Part shown: positions 32,565 to 41,840 of the stretch, in pieces | Layout: each line of letters starts with the position of its first letter | Position numbering within the stretch: position 1 is the first letter of the stretch | Assembly: GCA_029976005.1 (NCBI GenBank) | Contig: JARKOQ010000005.1 | Location: forward strand, 1 to 64,000 | Direction of reading: 5' to 3' | DNA length: 64,000 bases | DNA from: Aggregatilineales bacterium | GTDB taxonomy: Bacteria; Chloroflexota; Anaerolineae; Aggregatilineales; Ch27 | The notes under the pieces: generated by a model | What the model was told of the DNA's origin: nothing | What the model saw: the letters and a program-made list of their open reading frames with translations, nothing else | The model's database searches: none | Program-made: the position numbers and the translations under genes

Positions 32565-33119
32565 ATGAGCGTGGAACAACATCTCACTTTCGCGATCCGG
32601 CCCGCAACCGCGGACGATTTACCCGCCTGCCTGGGACTGGATCATACGTCCGTCAGTGAATACGTGTGGCAGGTTGAAGCCGATCAAGTCCCGGATGGGA
32701 TGACCTATAATTTCCGAACCGTCCGCCTGCCTCGACCCATGTCGATTCTGTATCCGCACGAGCCTGAAGTCACATTGCAGGCCTGGCAGCTCCGGGATTA
32801 CTTCATCATCGCGGAAGGCGAGCATGGGATTTACGGCTACCTCAGCATGCATGCCGATCGGGTCTACAGCATTGGATGGATCAGGGCGCTGGTTGTCGAC
32901 CGGCCTCGCCGGCGGCTGCGCGTAGGGAGCGCCCTGCTGCTTCACTCCCAGCGCTGGGCCAGGATGAATGGTCTACGCCGGATCACAGTGGAAACGCAGA
33001 CCAAGAACTATCCGGCGATTTCATTTCTTCAACGCCACGGCCTGACCCTGTGCGGCTTTAACGATCGTTACTTTCTCAACCAGGATATCGCGCTCTTTTT
33101 CACTCAGAGCGTGCGGTAG
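32565..33119 (+). CDS. GNAT-family N-acetyltransferase
   Basis: This 184-residue protein has the GNAT fold: an early IRPATADDLPACLGLD, a central IGWIRALVVDRPRRRLRVGSALLLHSQRWA with the acetyl-CoA pyrophosphate loop (R-R-x-x-R-V-G-S variant of Q/RxxGxG/A), and KNYPAISFLQRHGLTLCGFND near the C-terminus. It would acetylate an amine of a small molecule or protein; the substrate is unknown. It lies 78 bases after the receptor kinase gene and 14 bases before the 7TM-GAF gene, so the three may form an operon. Confidence 0.82.
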   Translation: MSVEQHLTFAIRPATADDLPACLGLDHTSVSEYVWQVEADQVPDGMTYNFRTVRLPRPMSILYPHEPEVTLQAWQLRDYFIIAEGEHGIYGYLSMHADRVYSIGWIRALVVDRPRRRLRVGSALLLHSQRWARMNGLRRITVETQTKNYPAISFLQRHGLTLCGFNDRYFLNQDIALFFTQSVR

Positions 33120-33133
33120 TCTATGCTCGATTC

Positions 33134-35071
33134 ATGAACCCTGAACTCGAACTGTCATTTCTAGAGACGATCAATGAGACCCTGACCGCGATCATCGTGA
33201 TCGTGTCGGTCTCGATCCTGTTGTACAACCTGACTCGCAACCTGAGGGCGCGGGTAGCGCGCACGTCCAGCGTGCTGCTGGCCTGCGTGACGGGCGTCTA
33301 CATGGTGGACGTGCTGACCTCGCTTGATCCCACACTGGCCTCGCTCCGGGCGTGGCTGCGCGTGCAATGGGTGGGCATTGCCTTCGCACCGGCAGCCATG
33401 TTCCACCTTTCCGACGCGCTGCTGGCGACCACGGGGCTTGTCTCACGCGGGCGGCGGCGGCGTACGACTCGCGTGTTGTACGGTCTGAGTCTGGTCTTTC
33501 TCCTGCTGGCCCTGTTCACCGACACGGTGGTGTATGGCCTGGTGATGTCTCCGGCTCCACACCTGCTGCCGGGGCCTCTCTTCCTGGTCTACGCAGCCTA
33601 TTTCCTGGTCGCGGTGATTGTCTCGATCTACAACGTGATGCGGGCCAGGAAACGCTGCCGCACAACCTATACCCACCGCCGGATGGGCTATCTGCTGTAC
33701 TCGTTCACACTGCCCGCCTTCGGGATTTTTCCGTATTCACTGTTGTTCGGGGGGACTCAAAGCTCACCGCTGCTGTTCTGGTCGCTGGTCATCCTGAGCA
33801 ATCTCGGCATCGCCCTGATGCTGATCTTCATCTCGTATCCGCTCTCCTTTTTCGGCTCCAGCATCCCGGACCGGGTGGTGAAGTCCGAGTTGCTGAGCTT
33901 TTTCCTGCGCGGACCGGCTACGGGCATCTGGGTCCTGCTGGTGGTCCTGTTCCTCCCCCGCGCGGGGCGCGTCATGGGGCTCCAGAGCGAGGATTTCATG
34001 CCGTTCGCGGCGGTGGCCGTGGTCATGTTCTGGCAATGGGCAGTGTCGGTGCTGCTGCCTCCGCTCGAACGCATTCTCGTCTTTCAGGCCGATCAGGAGC
34101 AGGTCAAGACCATCCAGTCGATCGGCCAGCGTCTGCTCACTTCCAGCGATCTCGATCAACTGTTCGAGGCTATTCTGGCCGCCAACTGCGATCTGCTTCA
34201 GGTCCCCGTGGCGTTCATTGCCACTTCCGAGGGAGAGCAGGTCGTGATCAAGCAAATCGTGGGTAGTTGGACTCCCGGCGAAGACTGGGATGGCAGCGAT
34301 CTCAAGCGCCTTTTCGCGGATGGTCGCGCCAATCCCGACGAGATCGCGATCTGGGATGAGTTCTGGGTAGTGCCCTTGTACAGTGTGCGGATGGTCAATG
34401 GCGCCGCGAACGGCAATGGGCACAACCGTTTGCTGGGGGTGCTGGGCGTGCAGGCCCGCGCGGAGAGTCCGAATCTATCTTCGGACGAGCAGCATGTGTT
34501 CGAGATGCTGGTGCACCGCGCGGCTCAGGCGCTGGACGACCGGCTGCTGCAAATGGACGTATTTGCTTCCCTGGAGGGGCTGCTCCCCGAAATGGAGGCG
34601 ATCCAGCAACTGCGGGACATGACGCGCTATGGCGACTTTCCCGTCTTCGCGGCCTTGCAGAGTAGCGGTGAAGACCACGCCGATGTCGGCTTTGCCAACG
34701 CGGTCTTCGATGCCCTGCGGGACTATTGGGGCGGCCCCCGGCTGACTCAGAGTCCGCTGCTCAACCTGACTGTGGTTCGCGCCGCGATGCCGGAGAACGA
34801 TGGGAATCCGACCAAGGCCCTGCGCGCCGTGCTCCAGGAAGCCGTGAGCCGGCTGCGCCCGGTGGGGGAACGCAGCATGACCCGGTCGGAATGGACCCTG
34901 TTCAACATTGTCGATCTGCGCTTCGTGCAGGGCTACAAGGTGCGCGACGTCGCGACGCGGCTGGTCATGAGCGAAGCGGATCTGTATCGCAAACAGCGAG
35001 TTGCGGTTGAGCAGGTTGCGCGCGTTCTGGCCGACATGGAACGGAGCGCCAAGGAAAGCCAGACCCTGTGA
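33134..35071 (+). CDS. Multi-TM, GAF and helix-turn-helix protein
   Basis: This 645-residue protein has about nine helices in residues 15-310, the first seven resembling the 7TM input module of some histidine kinases. A GAF-like domain follows (about 325-465, beginning QSIGQRLLTSSDLDQLFEAIL). No histidine kinase or cyclase domain is present. The C-terminal part (about 480-640) ends in EWTLFNIVDLRFVQGYKVRDVATRLVMSEADLYRKQRVAVEQVARVL, whose last ~45 residues resemble a sigma-70 region 4-type HTH. It could be a membrane-bound sensor/transcription factor or a scaffold. It sits in a likely operon with the receptor kinase. Confidence 0.7.
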   Translation: MNPELELSFLETINETLTAIIVIVSVSILLYNLTRNLRARVARTSSVLLACVTGVYMVDVLTSLDPTLASLRAWLRVQWVGIAFAPAAMFHLSDALLATTGLVSRGRRRRTTRVLYGLSLVFLLLALFTDTVVYGLVMSPAPHLLPGPLFLVYAAYFLVAVIVSIYNVMRARKRCRTTYTHRRMGYLLYSFTLPAFGIFPYSLLFGGTQSSPLLFWSLVILSNLGIALMLIFISYPLSFFGSSIPDRVVKSELLSFFLRGPATGIWVLLVVLFLPRAGRVMGLQSEDFMPFAAVAVVMFWQWAVSVLLPPLERILVFQADQEQVKTIQSIGQRLLTSSDLDQLFEAILAANCDLLQVPVAFIATSEGEQVVIKQIVGSWTPGEDWDGSDLKRLFADGRANPDEIAIWDEFWVVPLYSVRMVNGAANGNGHNRLLGVLGVQARAESPNLSSDEQHVFEMLVHRAAQALDDRLLQMDVFASLEGLLPEMEAIQQLRDMTRYGDFPVFAALQSSGEDHADVGFANAVFDALRDYWGGPRLTQSPLLNLTVVRAAMPENDGNPTKALRAVLQEAVSRLRPVGERSMTRSEWTLFNIVDLRFVQGYKVRDVATRLVMSEADLYRKQRVAVEQVARVLADMERSAKESQTL

Positions 35072-35237
35072 GGTCTGGCCGGGGCGTATCCCGAATGGGG
35101 GCAGGGTCGAGGAACAGGGCACGGATGAACGCGGACTCAATGGGGCAATTGGGGACAAGCCATGATGCATCCACGCTATCCGGTGGCGTGGCCGCAGGCG
35201 GCTTTTCCCGTGAAACGCCTTCCGTTGTTGGGCATGT

Positions 35238-35266
35238 TTGACAAGGGATTTCGTGCTTCATATAAT
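35238..35266 (+). promoter_or_regulatory. Perfect consensus sigma-70 promoter
   Basis: TTGACA, a 17-base spacer and TATAAT match the consensus at all twelve positions. It drives the S1-domain protein gene, with a start of transcription near 35273. The rest of the 272-base gap (35072-35237) shows nothing clear. Confidence 0.88.
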
Positions 35267-35287
35267 GACGCGCGCAGATGGACGATC

Positions 35288-35344
35288 ATGACTCATTGGA
35301 TGGAACCTGAGTTTCTGGAAATTGTGAGGAGGAAAGGGATTTGA
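35288..35344 (+). CDS. Possible 18-codon leader ORF coupled to the S1-domain gene
   Basis: An ATG 15 bases after the predicted transcription start opens MTHWMEPEFLEIVRRKGI. Its TGA overlaps the next ATG by one base (TGATG), and its last codons contain the GAGGAGGAAAGGG ribosome site of the next gene. This is the layout of a translationally coupled leader peptide, but the ORF is short and its own ribosome site is weak. Confidence 0.3.
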   Translation: MTHWMEPEFLEIVRRKGI

Positions 35345-36339
35345 TGTCGAACAGACTCCGTCGGGGGGATCGTACTGTTTCGTCACCGCCAGCCGTAGAC
35401 GAGGCGTACTGGGCAGCGTTACTCAAGGAAGGCGATATGGGGGCCGAGGAAGAGACCCCCAGCGAAGAGTGGGGGGGCCTCGAAGCGGCCAGAACCTACA
35501 GCCAGCCAGCGGATGGGCAAGAGGATCATGCCTTTCCTCACCCCTCCGATTGGGAGGAAATGCGCCGGATCATGAACTCGGACACGTCGGTTGATCTGCC
35601 AGTGATTGGCAGCAACCGGGGCGGGTTACTGGTCCAATGGCAGAGCTTACGGGGTTTTGTCCCCGCCAGCCAGTTGATCGACTTTCCGCCGGTCACGGAA
35701 GAGCATCACCGGCGCCAGGAATTGAGCAACTATGTCGGGCAGCATCTTTCTCTGCGGGTGATCGAGCTGGATGAGATGCAGAACCGGCTGATTCTCTCGG
35801 AGCGGGCCGCGCAGGTGAATCCGGGGACGCGCTCTGCCATCCTCGACCGCCTGAGCCGGGGGGATACGTGTGAAGGCTGCGTGACCAACATCTGCGAGTT
35901 CGGCGTGTTCATCGATCTCGGTGGAGTCGAAGGCCTGATTCATATTTCCGAGTTGAGCTGGGGCCGGGTAGGGCATCCCGGCGACGTACTCAAGCGGGGC
36001 GAATGGGTCAAGGTCTACGTGATGGAGGTCAGTAAGGACCTTGGCCGGGTGGCCCTGAGCCTGAAACGTTTGCAGCCCGATCCCTGGGAGACGGTCCAGA
36101 CTCGCTATCACGTGGGACAGATTGTTTCCGGAGTGATCACCAATGTGGTCGATTTCGGCGCGTTTGCTTGCATCGAGGAAGGGCTGGAAGGGCTGATCCA
36201 CATCTCGGAACTGGCGGAAGGACATTTCCTGCACCCGCGCAATGTGGTGCGAGAAGGCGAGACGGTGCGGGCGCGGATTCTCAACATCGACGGCCCTTCG
36301 CGCCGCCTGGGACTCAGCCTGCGCGAGAAAGAGGACTGA
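35344..36339 (+). CDS. S1 RNA-binding domain protein (ribosomal protein S1-like)
   Basis: The 331-residue product has an acidic N-terminal ~80 residues and then three S1 OB-folds: a degenerate one (about 80-155, GSNRGGLLVQWQSLRGFVPASQL) and two good ones (GDTCEGCVTNICEFGVFIDLGGVEGLIHISELSW and GQIVSGVITNVVDFGAFACIEEGLEGLIHISELA). It likely binds mRNA at the ribosome or acts in RNA turnover. Bacterial S1 usually has four to six repeats, so this is a short form. The ATG at 35344 has a strong GGAGGAAAGGG site; the TTG three bases earlier is less likely. A consensus promoter implies strong expression. Confidence 0.87.
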   Translation: MSNRLRRGDRTVSSPPAVDEAYWAALLKEGDMGAEEETPSEEWGGLEAARTYSQPADGQEDHAFPHPSDWEEMRRIMNSDTSVDLPVIGSNRGGLLVQWQSLRGFVPASQLIDFPPVTEEHHRRQELSNYVGQHLSLRVIELDEMQNRLILSERAAQVNPGTRSAILDRLSRGDTCEGCVTNICEFGVFIDLGGVEGLIHISELSWGRVGHPGDVLKRGEWVKVYVMEVSKDLGRVALSLKRLQPDPWETVQTRYHVGQIVSGVITNVVDFGAFACIEEGLEGLIHISELAEGHFLHPRNVVREGETVRARILNIDGPSRRLGLSLREKED

Positions 36340-36369
36340 GTCTGGTTCTGGAAAGCGATTTGATCACAG

Positions 36370-36412
36370 GGAGCTGGGACGGCCTGATGAACGACCGAAT
36401 TCAGCTCCTTTT
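36370..36412 (+). terminator. Intrinsic terminator after the S1-domain gene
   Basis: GGAGCTG and CAGCTCC form a 7-bp stem with a 25-nt loop, followed by TTTT. Confidence 0.55.
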
Positions 36413-36490
36413 GTGTGCCCGGTAGACGGAACAAATGTGCTATGATTGGTCTGTTGGCGCACTGTCTGGTCTGGCCCTGGTAGTGTTACA

Positions 36491-39205
36491 ATGTGGGCGC
36501 AGTTCTGGGATTGGATACAAGGTAAACCGGGTTCAATGGCGGGTCAAAAACAACCACCGTTCTGGCAATCCACACTGGATAAGCTCAAAAGCAGGCTCAA
36601 GCGATCCCCTGGCGCGAAGCCGCCGGCTTCGAACCGAGGCGGACGGCGACGCGCGGGCGTGACTCCGGCTCAACGGGTTCAAGATTTCGTTGAACGGGCG
36701 CGAGATATCCTTGCCAATCTGCCGGAAGGGAGCGACGAGATCGCGGCCCTCCTGCTGTTGGTATTTGGCGTGGTTTCCCTGCTGGCGCTGCTCAATTTCT
36801 CGCCGGAGGAGGCCGTTACCAGCAGTTGGGCGCAGGCTATTCGCCAGCTTTTCGGGTTGGGCAGCTTTGTGGTTGCGTTCGGCATCCTGGGGTTGGCCGT
36901 GATGATTCTGCTGCCCAAGCTGAACCTGGAACTCCAGTGGCATTTTCCGTGGTCGAGGCTGCTGGCAATCGAGATAGCCTTTATTTCGCTGCTGGCGCTG
37001 TTTCACTTGCTGGCCAACGATCCTGAGCCGCGCGCCCTGGCGCGCGCCGGGGGTGGCGGAGGATACGTCGGCTGGGCGCTGAGCCAACTGGTGGCCGTGG
37101 TCTTCGACCCGATCTCCTCGACGATCCTGTACGGTCTGATCTTCCTCATCGCGCTTGGCCGGGCGGCTGGCATCCGGCGAAGCCATCTCAGCCTGGTTTT
37201 GAACTGGCTGCGCGAGTCTGTCCAAAAACTGGCCGACCGGCTTGAGAAGGAGACGGAAGAGCTGGCCGATCGGGCGGAAGCGTCCGCTTCCTCGGAACCC
37301 GCGCCCGTGGCAGCACCGGCGCGCCTGGCGCGGCCTTCGGTGGTGCCACGCCAGGCGCCCTTGCCACACGTGCGCCCGGCGGTCAGCCCACCGGCCAGCG
37401 ACGATGCCGACGAGGATGGCTTTGCCGAGGAGGATTCCGAGGACGACTCGTGGCTGGATCGGGAGCATTTACCGCATTACGTCCAGCCCGATCAGGAACG
37501 ACTGGAACGCGGGCTTAGCTCGCCCGGTATTCCCGGTGAGCGGCCATCCGTCGTCCAGCGCGACGAGGAGGATGGCTCGGCCATGCCGGCGCTGGCCCGG
37601 CCCAAGAAGGCTTCGACCGCCTACAAGACCGTGCGCGGGGCGGATGGGCAGATCATCCGGCAGTTCAGCGTGGATGATCTTCAGGAGCAGCGCAAGGTGG
37701 GCAAGCGGCAGGATGAACTGCCCCCCTTTGATCTGCTCGAAGACAACGACCTCAATCGCCCAACCGACGAGGAGATCAACAAGAACGCGCGGATCATCGA
37801 AGAAACCCTGCGCGAATTCGACATCCACGTGGAAGTTGTCGACATCAAGATCGGGCCGGCCGTGACCCAATACGCGGTTCAGCCTTTCAAGGAGATGATC
37901 AATGAGGAGGGCGAACGGTTCCTGTACCGGGTGCGGGTAGGGCGGATCGCCGCGCTGGAGCGCGACCTGGCCCTGGCGCTCTCCGCCAAACGGCTGCGCA
38001 TCCAGGCCCCCGTGCCGGGCCATACCTATGTCGGCGTGGAAGTGCCGAACCGCGAGCCGAGCATTGTTTCCCTGCGGGGCGTGATGGAGAGCGCGACCTT
38101 CTATCGCCAACGGTCACCGCTGGCCTTGCCGCTGGGGCGCGACGTGTCCGGGGCCTCTTTCGTGGCCGATCTGGCGACGATGCCTCACCTGCTGATCGCC
38201 GGGACGACCGGCTCCGGCAAATCGGTCGCGCTCACGGCGATGACGGCGGCGCTGGTCATGAACAACCCGCCGGATCGCCTTAAGCTGGTCCTGCTGGATC
38301 CCAAGATGGTGGAACTGACCCGCTTCCAGGGATTGCCGCATCTGCTGGGACCGGTCGAGGTCGAGCAGGAACGCATCATCGGCGTCTTGCGCTGGGCGGC
38401 GCGGGAGATGGATCGGCGCTACAAGCTGCTGGAAGTCGCCGCCGCGCGCAACATCGAGACCTACAACCGGGCGCTGGGTCGCCGTCGCAAGGACGAGCAT
38501 CTGCCCTACGTTGTCATCATCTTCGACGAGATCGGCGACCTGATGCTCTCGCGGCCCGAGGAGACCGAAAAGCTGCTGGCCCGCCTGGCCCAGATGGCCC
38601 GCGCGGTGGGTATTCACCTGATGGTCGCCACCCAGCGGCCGTCGGTGGATGTGATCACCGGGTTGATCAAGGCGAATTTCCCCGCCCGAATTTCATTCGC
38701 GGTGGCGTCAGGCGTTGATTCACGCGTCATTCTGGACTCGGTCGGCGCGGAGACTCTGATGGGGCGCGGTGACATGCTGTATCAGGCGGCAGATGCCGCC
38801 GGCCCGCAGCGCTTGCAGGGCTGTTTCGTTTCAGATGGCGAATTGCAGCGGATTCTGGAGTATTGGGCCGATTGGACCGGGCAGCAGGTCGCCGAAGGGC
38901 TTCTCGACGCCCACCGGGTCTCTCCCTGGGAACGCGGCATGACCCGGCGCGAAATCTTGTCCGAGACCGATCCCATGTTGGAGGAGGCGATTCAGATCGT
39001 GCTGGAAGCCGGAGAAGCCTCCGCCTCGCTGCTTCAACGCCGCATGGGTGTGGGATATCCGCGCGCGGCCCGGCTGATGGACCTCATGCAGGAACTGGGG
39101 ATTGTGGGCCAGGCGACATCTGGCGGCCGGACGCGCGAAGTTCTGTATCGACCGGGCGACGATCCCTTCAAGAACATCGTCGATAAGCGGGTACGGGGCG
39201 AATAA
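36491..39205 (+). CDS. ftsK: FtsK/SpoIIIE DNA translocase
   Basis: This ~904-residue protein has four N-terminal helices (from EIAALLLLVFGVVSLLALL to ILYGLIFLIALG), a long Pro/acidic linker, and the RecA-like motor: Walker A AGTTGSGKSV, Walker B VVIIFDEIGDLM, and MVATQRPSVDVITGLIKANFP. A winged-helix gamma domain (ASASLLQRRMGVGYPRAARLMDLM) at the end would read the polar KOPS-type sequences. It pumps chromosomal DNA through the closing septum. The start is uncertain: the ATG at 36491 overlaps an extended -10 (TGTTACAAT), so the ATG at 36536 may be the true start. Confidence 0.93.
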   Translation: MWAQFWDWIQGKPGSMAGQKQPPFWQSTLDKLKSRLKRSPGAKPPASNRGGRRRAGVTPAQRVQDFVERARDILANLPEGSDEIAALLLLVFGVVSLLALLNFSPEEAVTSSWAQAIRQLFGLGSFVVAFGILGLAVMILLPKLNLELQWHFPWSRLLAIEIAFISLLALFHLLANDPEPRALARAGGGGGYVGWALSQLVAVVFDPISSTILYGLIFLIALGRAAGIRRSHLSLVLNWLRESVQKLADRLEKETEELADRAEASASSEPAPVAAPARLARPSVVPRQAPLPHVRPAVSPPASDDADEDGFAEEDSEDDSWLDREHLPHYVQPDQERLERGLSSPGIPGERPSVVQRDEEDGSAMPALARPKKASTAYKTVRGADGQIIRQFSVDDLQEQRKVGKRQDELPPFDLLEDNDLNRPTDEEINKNARIIEETLREFDIHVEVVDIKIGPAVTQYAVQPFKEMINEEGERFLYRVRVGRIAALERDLALALSAKRLRIQAPVPGHTYVGVEVPNREPSIVSLRGVMESATFYRQRSPLALPLGRDVSGASFVADLATMPHLLIAGTTGSGKSVALTAMTAALVMNNPPDRLKLVLLDPKMVELTRFQGLPHLLGPVEVEQERIIGVLRWAAREMDRRYKLLEVAAARNIETYNRALGRRRKDEHLPYVVIIFDEIGDLMLSRPEETEKLLARLAQMARAVGIHLMVATQRPSVDVITGLIKANFPARISFAVASGVDSRVILDSVGAETLMGRGDMLYQAADAAGPQRLQGCFVSDGELQRILEYWADWTGQQVAEGLLDAHRVSPWERGMTRREILSETDPMLEEAIQIVLEAGEASASLLQRRMGVGYPRAARLMDLMQELGIVGQATSGGRTREVLYRPGDDPFKNIVDKRVRGE

Positions 39206-39254
39206 CGCATCCGGTCTGACTCTGACCCTCTTCTCCCTAAAGCGGAGTGAAATC

Positions 39255-41732
39255 GTGGACGAGAAAAAGAGAACAACCGCATTCAGCCTGTTGGGAATGG
39301 TGCGCGCCATCGGCCTGCGCACGTCGCTCGATTCGGCGGTGTATGACGTGGTGCGGCGCAGGCAGGCCGCCCGCTTCGCCGCGCCGGAGACGCAGCCGGG
39401 ACCGTGGCAGTCTCCCAGCGAACTGAATGCTTTCAAGGCCGATCAGACGGGCGCAGAGTTCCATTCGGACAGCGGCAGCCTGCGCGTCGACGTGGTGGGC
39501 GAGCAGTGTTTCCGCGTACGCTTCGCGCCGGACGGACAGTTCGCGCCGCTGTTTTCGTATGCCGTGGTCGAACGGCGCGATACCCAGCCTGTACCGTTCT
39601 CGATCGTCGAGACCGACACGGCGATTGAGGTGCGAGCCGAGCACCTGGCGGCCGAGATCGGCCGTGACGACCTGAGCGTGCGGATCACGACGCCTGAAGG
39701 GCGGGTTGTGTGCGAGGACGCGGGCGGTATTGCCTGGCGCGGGAAGGCCGTCCGGCACAGCGTCCTGCTGGCAAAGGCTGAGGCCGGGCACGGTCTGGGG
39801 GAACGGGCATTTGGCCTGAACCTGCGCGGGCGGACGTATGGACTCTGGAACACCGATCCTGCCGGTTACGCGCCGGGGGTGGACCCGATCAACCTGTGCA
39901 TCCCGTTCTACGTGGGCCAGGATGGGCAGGGCGCGCGCGGTATCTTCTGGGACAACCCGTCGCGCGGCACGATTGCCGTTGGTGCGGCGGGCGCCGAGGA
40001 TGAGCTGGTGTTCAGCGCCGAGTCGGGCGAATTGTGCTACTACGTGTTCCCCGGCCCGACCCTGAATGACGTGGTGGAACAATACACGGCGCTGACCGGC
40101 CGGATGCCCATGCCGCCGCTGTGGACGCTGGGCTATCAGCAGTGCCGCTGGAGTTACATGAGCGCCGACGAGGTCCGGGGGATCGCGGCGGAATTCCGGC
40201 GGCGGCAGATTCCGTGCGACGCGCTGTATCTGGATATTGACTACATGGATGGCTTCCGGTGCTTCACCTGGAATCCGCGCACGTTCCCCGAACCGGAGCG
40301 GCTGACGGCCGATCTGGCGGCCCAGGGCTTCCGCACGGTCGTCATGATCGATCCGGGGATCAAGCAGGATCACGCTTACGCAGTGTGCAAGAGCGGGTTG
40401 CAGGAGGACGTCTTCCTGAAGTACCCGGATGGCTCGCTCTTCGTCGCGCCGGTCTGGCCCGGCAACTGCTACTTCCCGGATTTCACGAGCGCGCGCGTGC
40501 GCGCTTGGTGGGGGGAGTGGTATCGGGGCATGCTGGACAAGGGCGTGGCGGGTTTCTGGAATGACATGGGCGAGCCGGCGATCTTCTGCATGGCCGGGGC
40601 GGACAAGAACGTGCCTGACTTCGTGCCCCACGATTGGGATGGGCGGGGCGCGACACACCTCGAAGCGCACAACGTGTATGGCATGCAGATGGGGCGCGCG
40701 ACGCGCGAAGGGCTGGAAGCCTTGCAGCCGGATCGGCGGCATCTGGTCATTGTCCGCGCGGGATACGCGGGCGTGCAGCGTTATGCTTCCTCCTGGACGG
40801 CGGACAACCTCTCGACCTGGGATCACCTGCGCGTGACGATCGGGATGTGCCTGAATCTGGGCCTCTCCGGGCTGGCGTTCACCGGGCCGGACATCGGCGG
40901 TTTTGGCGGGAATGCCGACGGCGAGCTGTTCGCCCGCTGGATTCAGCTTGCCACGCTGCTGCCGTTCTTTCGGGGCCATACCGCCAAGGGGACGATCCCG
41001 CACGAGCCATGGGCCTTCGGCCAGCCCTACGAGGATATCAACCGGCGCTACATTGGACTGCGTTACCGCTTCCTGCCCTACCTGTACACGGCCATGGCTG
41101 AATGCGCGACCTACGGCTGGCCGATCATTCGCCCGACGAAGATTCTCGACGCCGCAGTGGGCGACTGTGACGACGCCTACCTGCTGCGGGATGGCGTGCT
41201 GGTCGCGCCCGTGGTCCAGCAGGGCGCCGATCGCCGCCAGGTCCGGCTTCCGGCCGGCGGCTGGTATGACTACTGGACGGGCCAGCCGGTGAAGGGCGGA
41301 GAAACGATCGAGGTCATGGCTCCGCTTGAGCATCTGCCTCTGTACGTCCGGGCGGGCACGGTCCTGCCTCACTGGCCGGCCATGCAACACACGGGCGAGA
41401 GGCCGGTGGACGAGCTTGAACTACGTGTCTATCATGGCGAGGGCGAATCCACCCTGTACGAGGATGCGGGTGAAGGCAAGGCGTACCAGGCTGGAGCCTA
41501 TCGCTGGTCGCGTTTCTTCTGCCAGCCGTCCGCCGCCGGGCTGTCCGTGCGGTGGGAGATTGCCGGCGATTTCCAGCCTGAGTACAGGCGTGCGCGGGTG
41601 CTGGTCTATGGTCTGGCGGCACGACCAGCCAGCGTGCTGGTCGATGACCGGCGGATCGAGGATTGGGACTGGCAGGATGGCGTCTTGACCGTTTCTTGCG
41701 CGCCGTTCGCTTCGCTGGTTGTGAACGGATAG
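39255..41732 (+). CDS. GH31 alpha-glucosidase
   Basis: This 825-residue enzyme has the GH31 layout: N-terminal beta domain, barrel with nucleophile Asp in GFWNDMGEPAIF and acid/base Asp in SSWTADNLSTW, and C-terminal beta domains. DIDYMDGFRCFTWNP and GPDIGGFGG are further family blocks. It would release glucose (or xylose) from alpha-linked oligosaccharides. There is no signal peptide, so it is likely cytoplasmic. The GTG at 39255 is chosen: GGAGTG lies six bases upstream, and the ORF's 51 extra residues overlap the end of ftsK. The usual DMNE is DMGE here. Confidence 0.92.
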   Translation: MDEKKRTTAFSLLGMVRAIGLRTSLDSAVYDVVRRRQAARFAAPETQPGPWQSPSELNAFKADQTGAEFHSDSGSLRVDVVGEQCFRVRFAPDGQFAPLFSYAVVERRDTQPVPFSIVETDTAIEVRAEHLAAEIGRDDLSVRITTPEGRVVCEDAGGIAWRGKAVRHSVLLAKAEAGHGLGERAFGLNLRGRTYGLWNTDPAGYAPGVDPINLCIPFYVGQDGQGARGIFWDNPSRGTIAVGAAGAEDELVFSAESGELCYYVFPGPTLNDVVEQYTALTGRMPMPPLWTLGYQQCRWSYMSADEVRGIAAEFRRRQIPCDALYLDIDYMDGFRCFTWNPRTFPEPERLTADLAAQGFRTVVMIDPGIKQDHAYAVCKSGLQEDVFLKYPDGSLFVAPVWPGNCYFPDFTSARVRAWWGEWYRGMLDKGVAGFWNDMGEPAIFCMAGADKNVPDFVPHDWDGRGATHLEAHNVYGMQMGRATREGLEALQPDRRHLVIVRAGYAGVQRYASSWTADNLSTWDHLRVTIGMCLNLGLSGLAFTGPDIGGFGGNADGELFARWIQLATLLPFFRGHTAKGTIPHEPWAFGQPYEDINRRYIGLRYRFLPYLYTAMAECATYGWPIIRPTKILDAAVGDCDDAYLLRDGVLVAPVVQQGADRRQVRLPAGGWYDYWTGQPVKGGETIEVMAPLEHLPLYVRAGTVLPHWPAMQHTGERPVDELELRVYHGEGESTLYEDAGEGKAYQAGAYRWSRFFCQPSAAGLSVRWEIAGDFQPEYRRARVLVYGLAARPASVLVDDRRIEDWDWQDGVLTVSCAPFASLVVNG

Positions 41733-41770
41733 CTTCCTGAATTGGATGGCCAAAGTCGATGATATGGCGC

Positions 41771-41808
41771 GGCAGACTGCGGCAACGCCCGGTCTGCCAC
41801 GCTATAAT
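41771..41808 (+). promoter_or_regulatory. Hairpin and -10 element before pgeF
   Basis: GGCAGAC (41771-41777) and GTCTGCC (41792-41798) form a 7-bp stem, and a consensus TATAAT follows at 41803-41808. No good -35 exists at normal spacing. The stem may end the GH31 transcript while the -10 starts the pgeF group. Confidence 0.4.
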
Positions 41809-41840
41809 CCTGGTGAGACTCGCGTACTGGAAGGTGTCTG

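Noticed and set aside
33134-35071. Histidine kinase
   Set aside because: The 7TM and GAF parts suggest one, but no H-box or ATP-binding N/G boxes are present.
36454-36492. TTGGCG and TACAAT as an ftsK promoter
   Set aside because: The spacing of 27 bases is too long; only the extended -10 is kept as a comment under ftsK.
39237-41390. 717-residue minus-strand ORF
   Set aside because: Antisense shadow of the GH31 gene, whose active-site motifs are intact on the plus strand.
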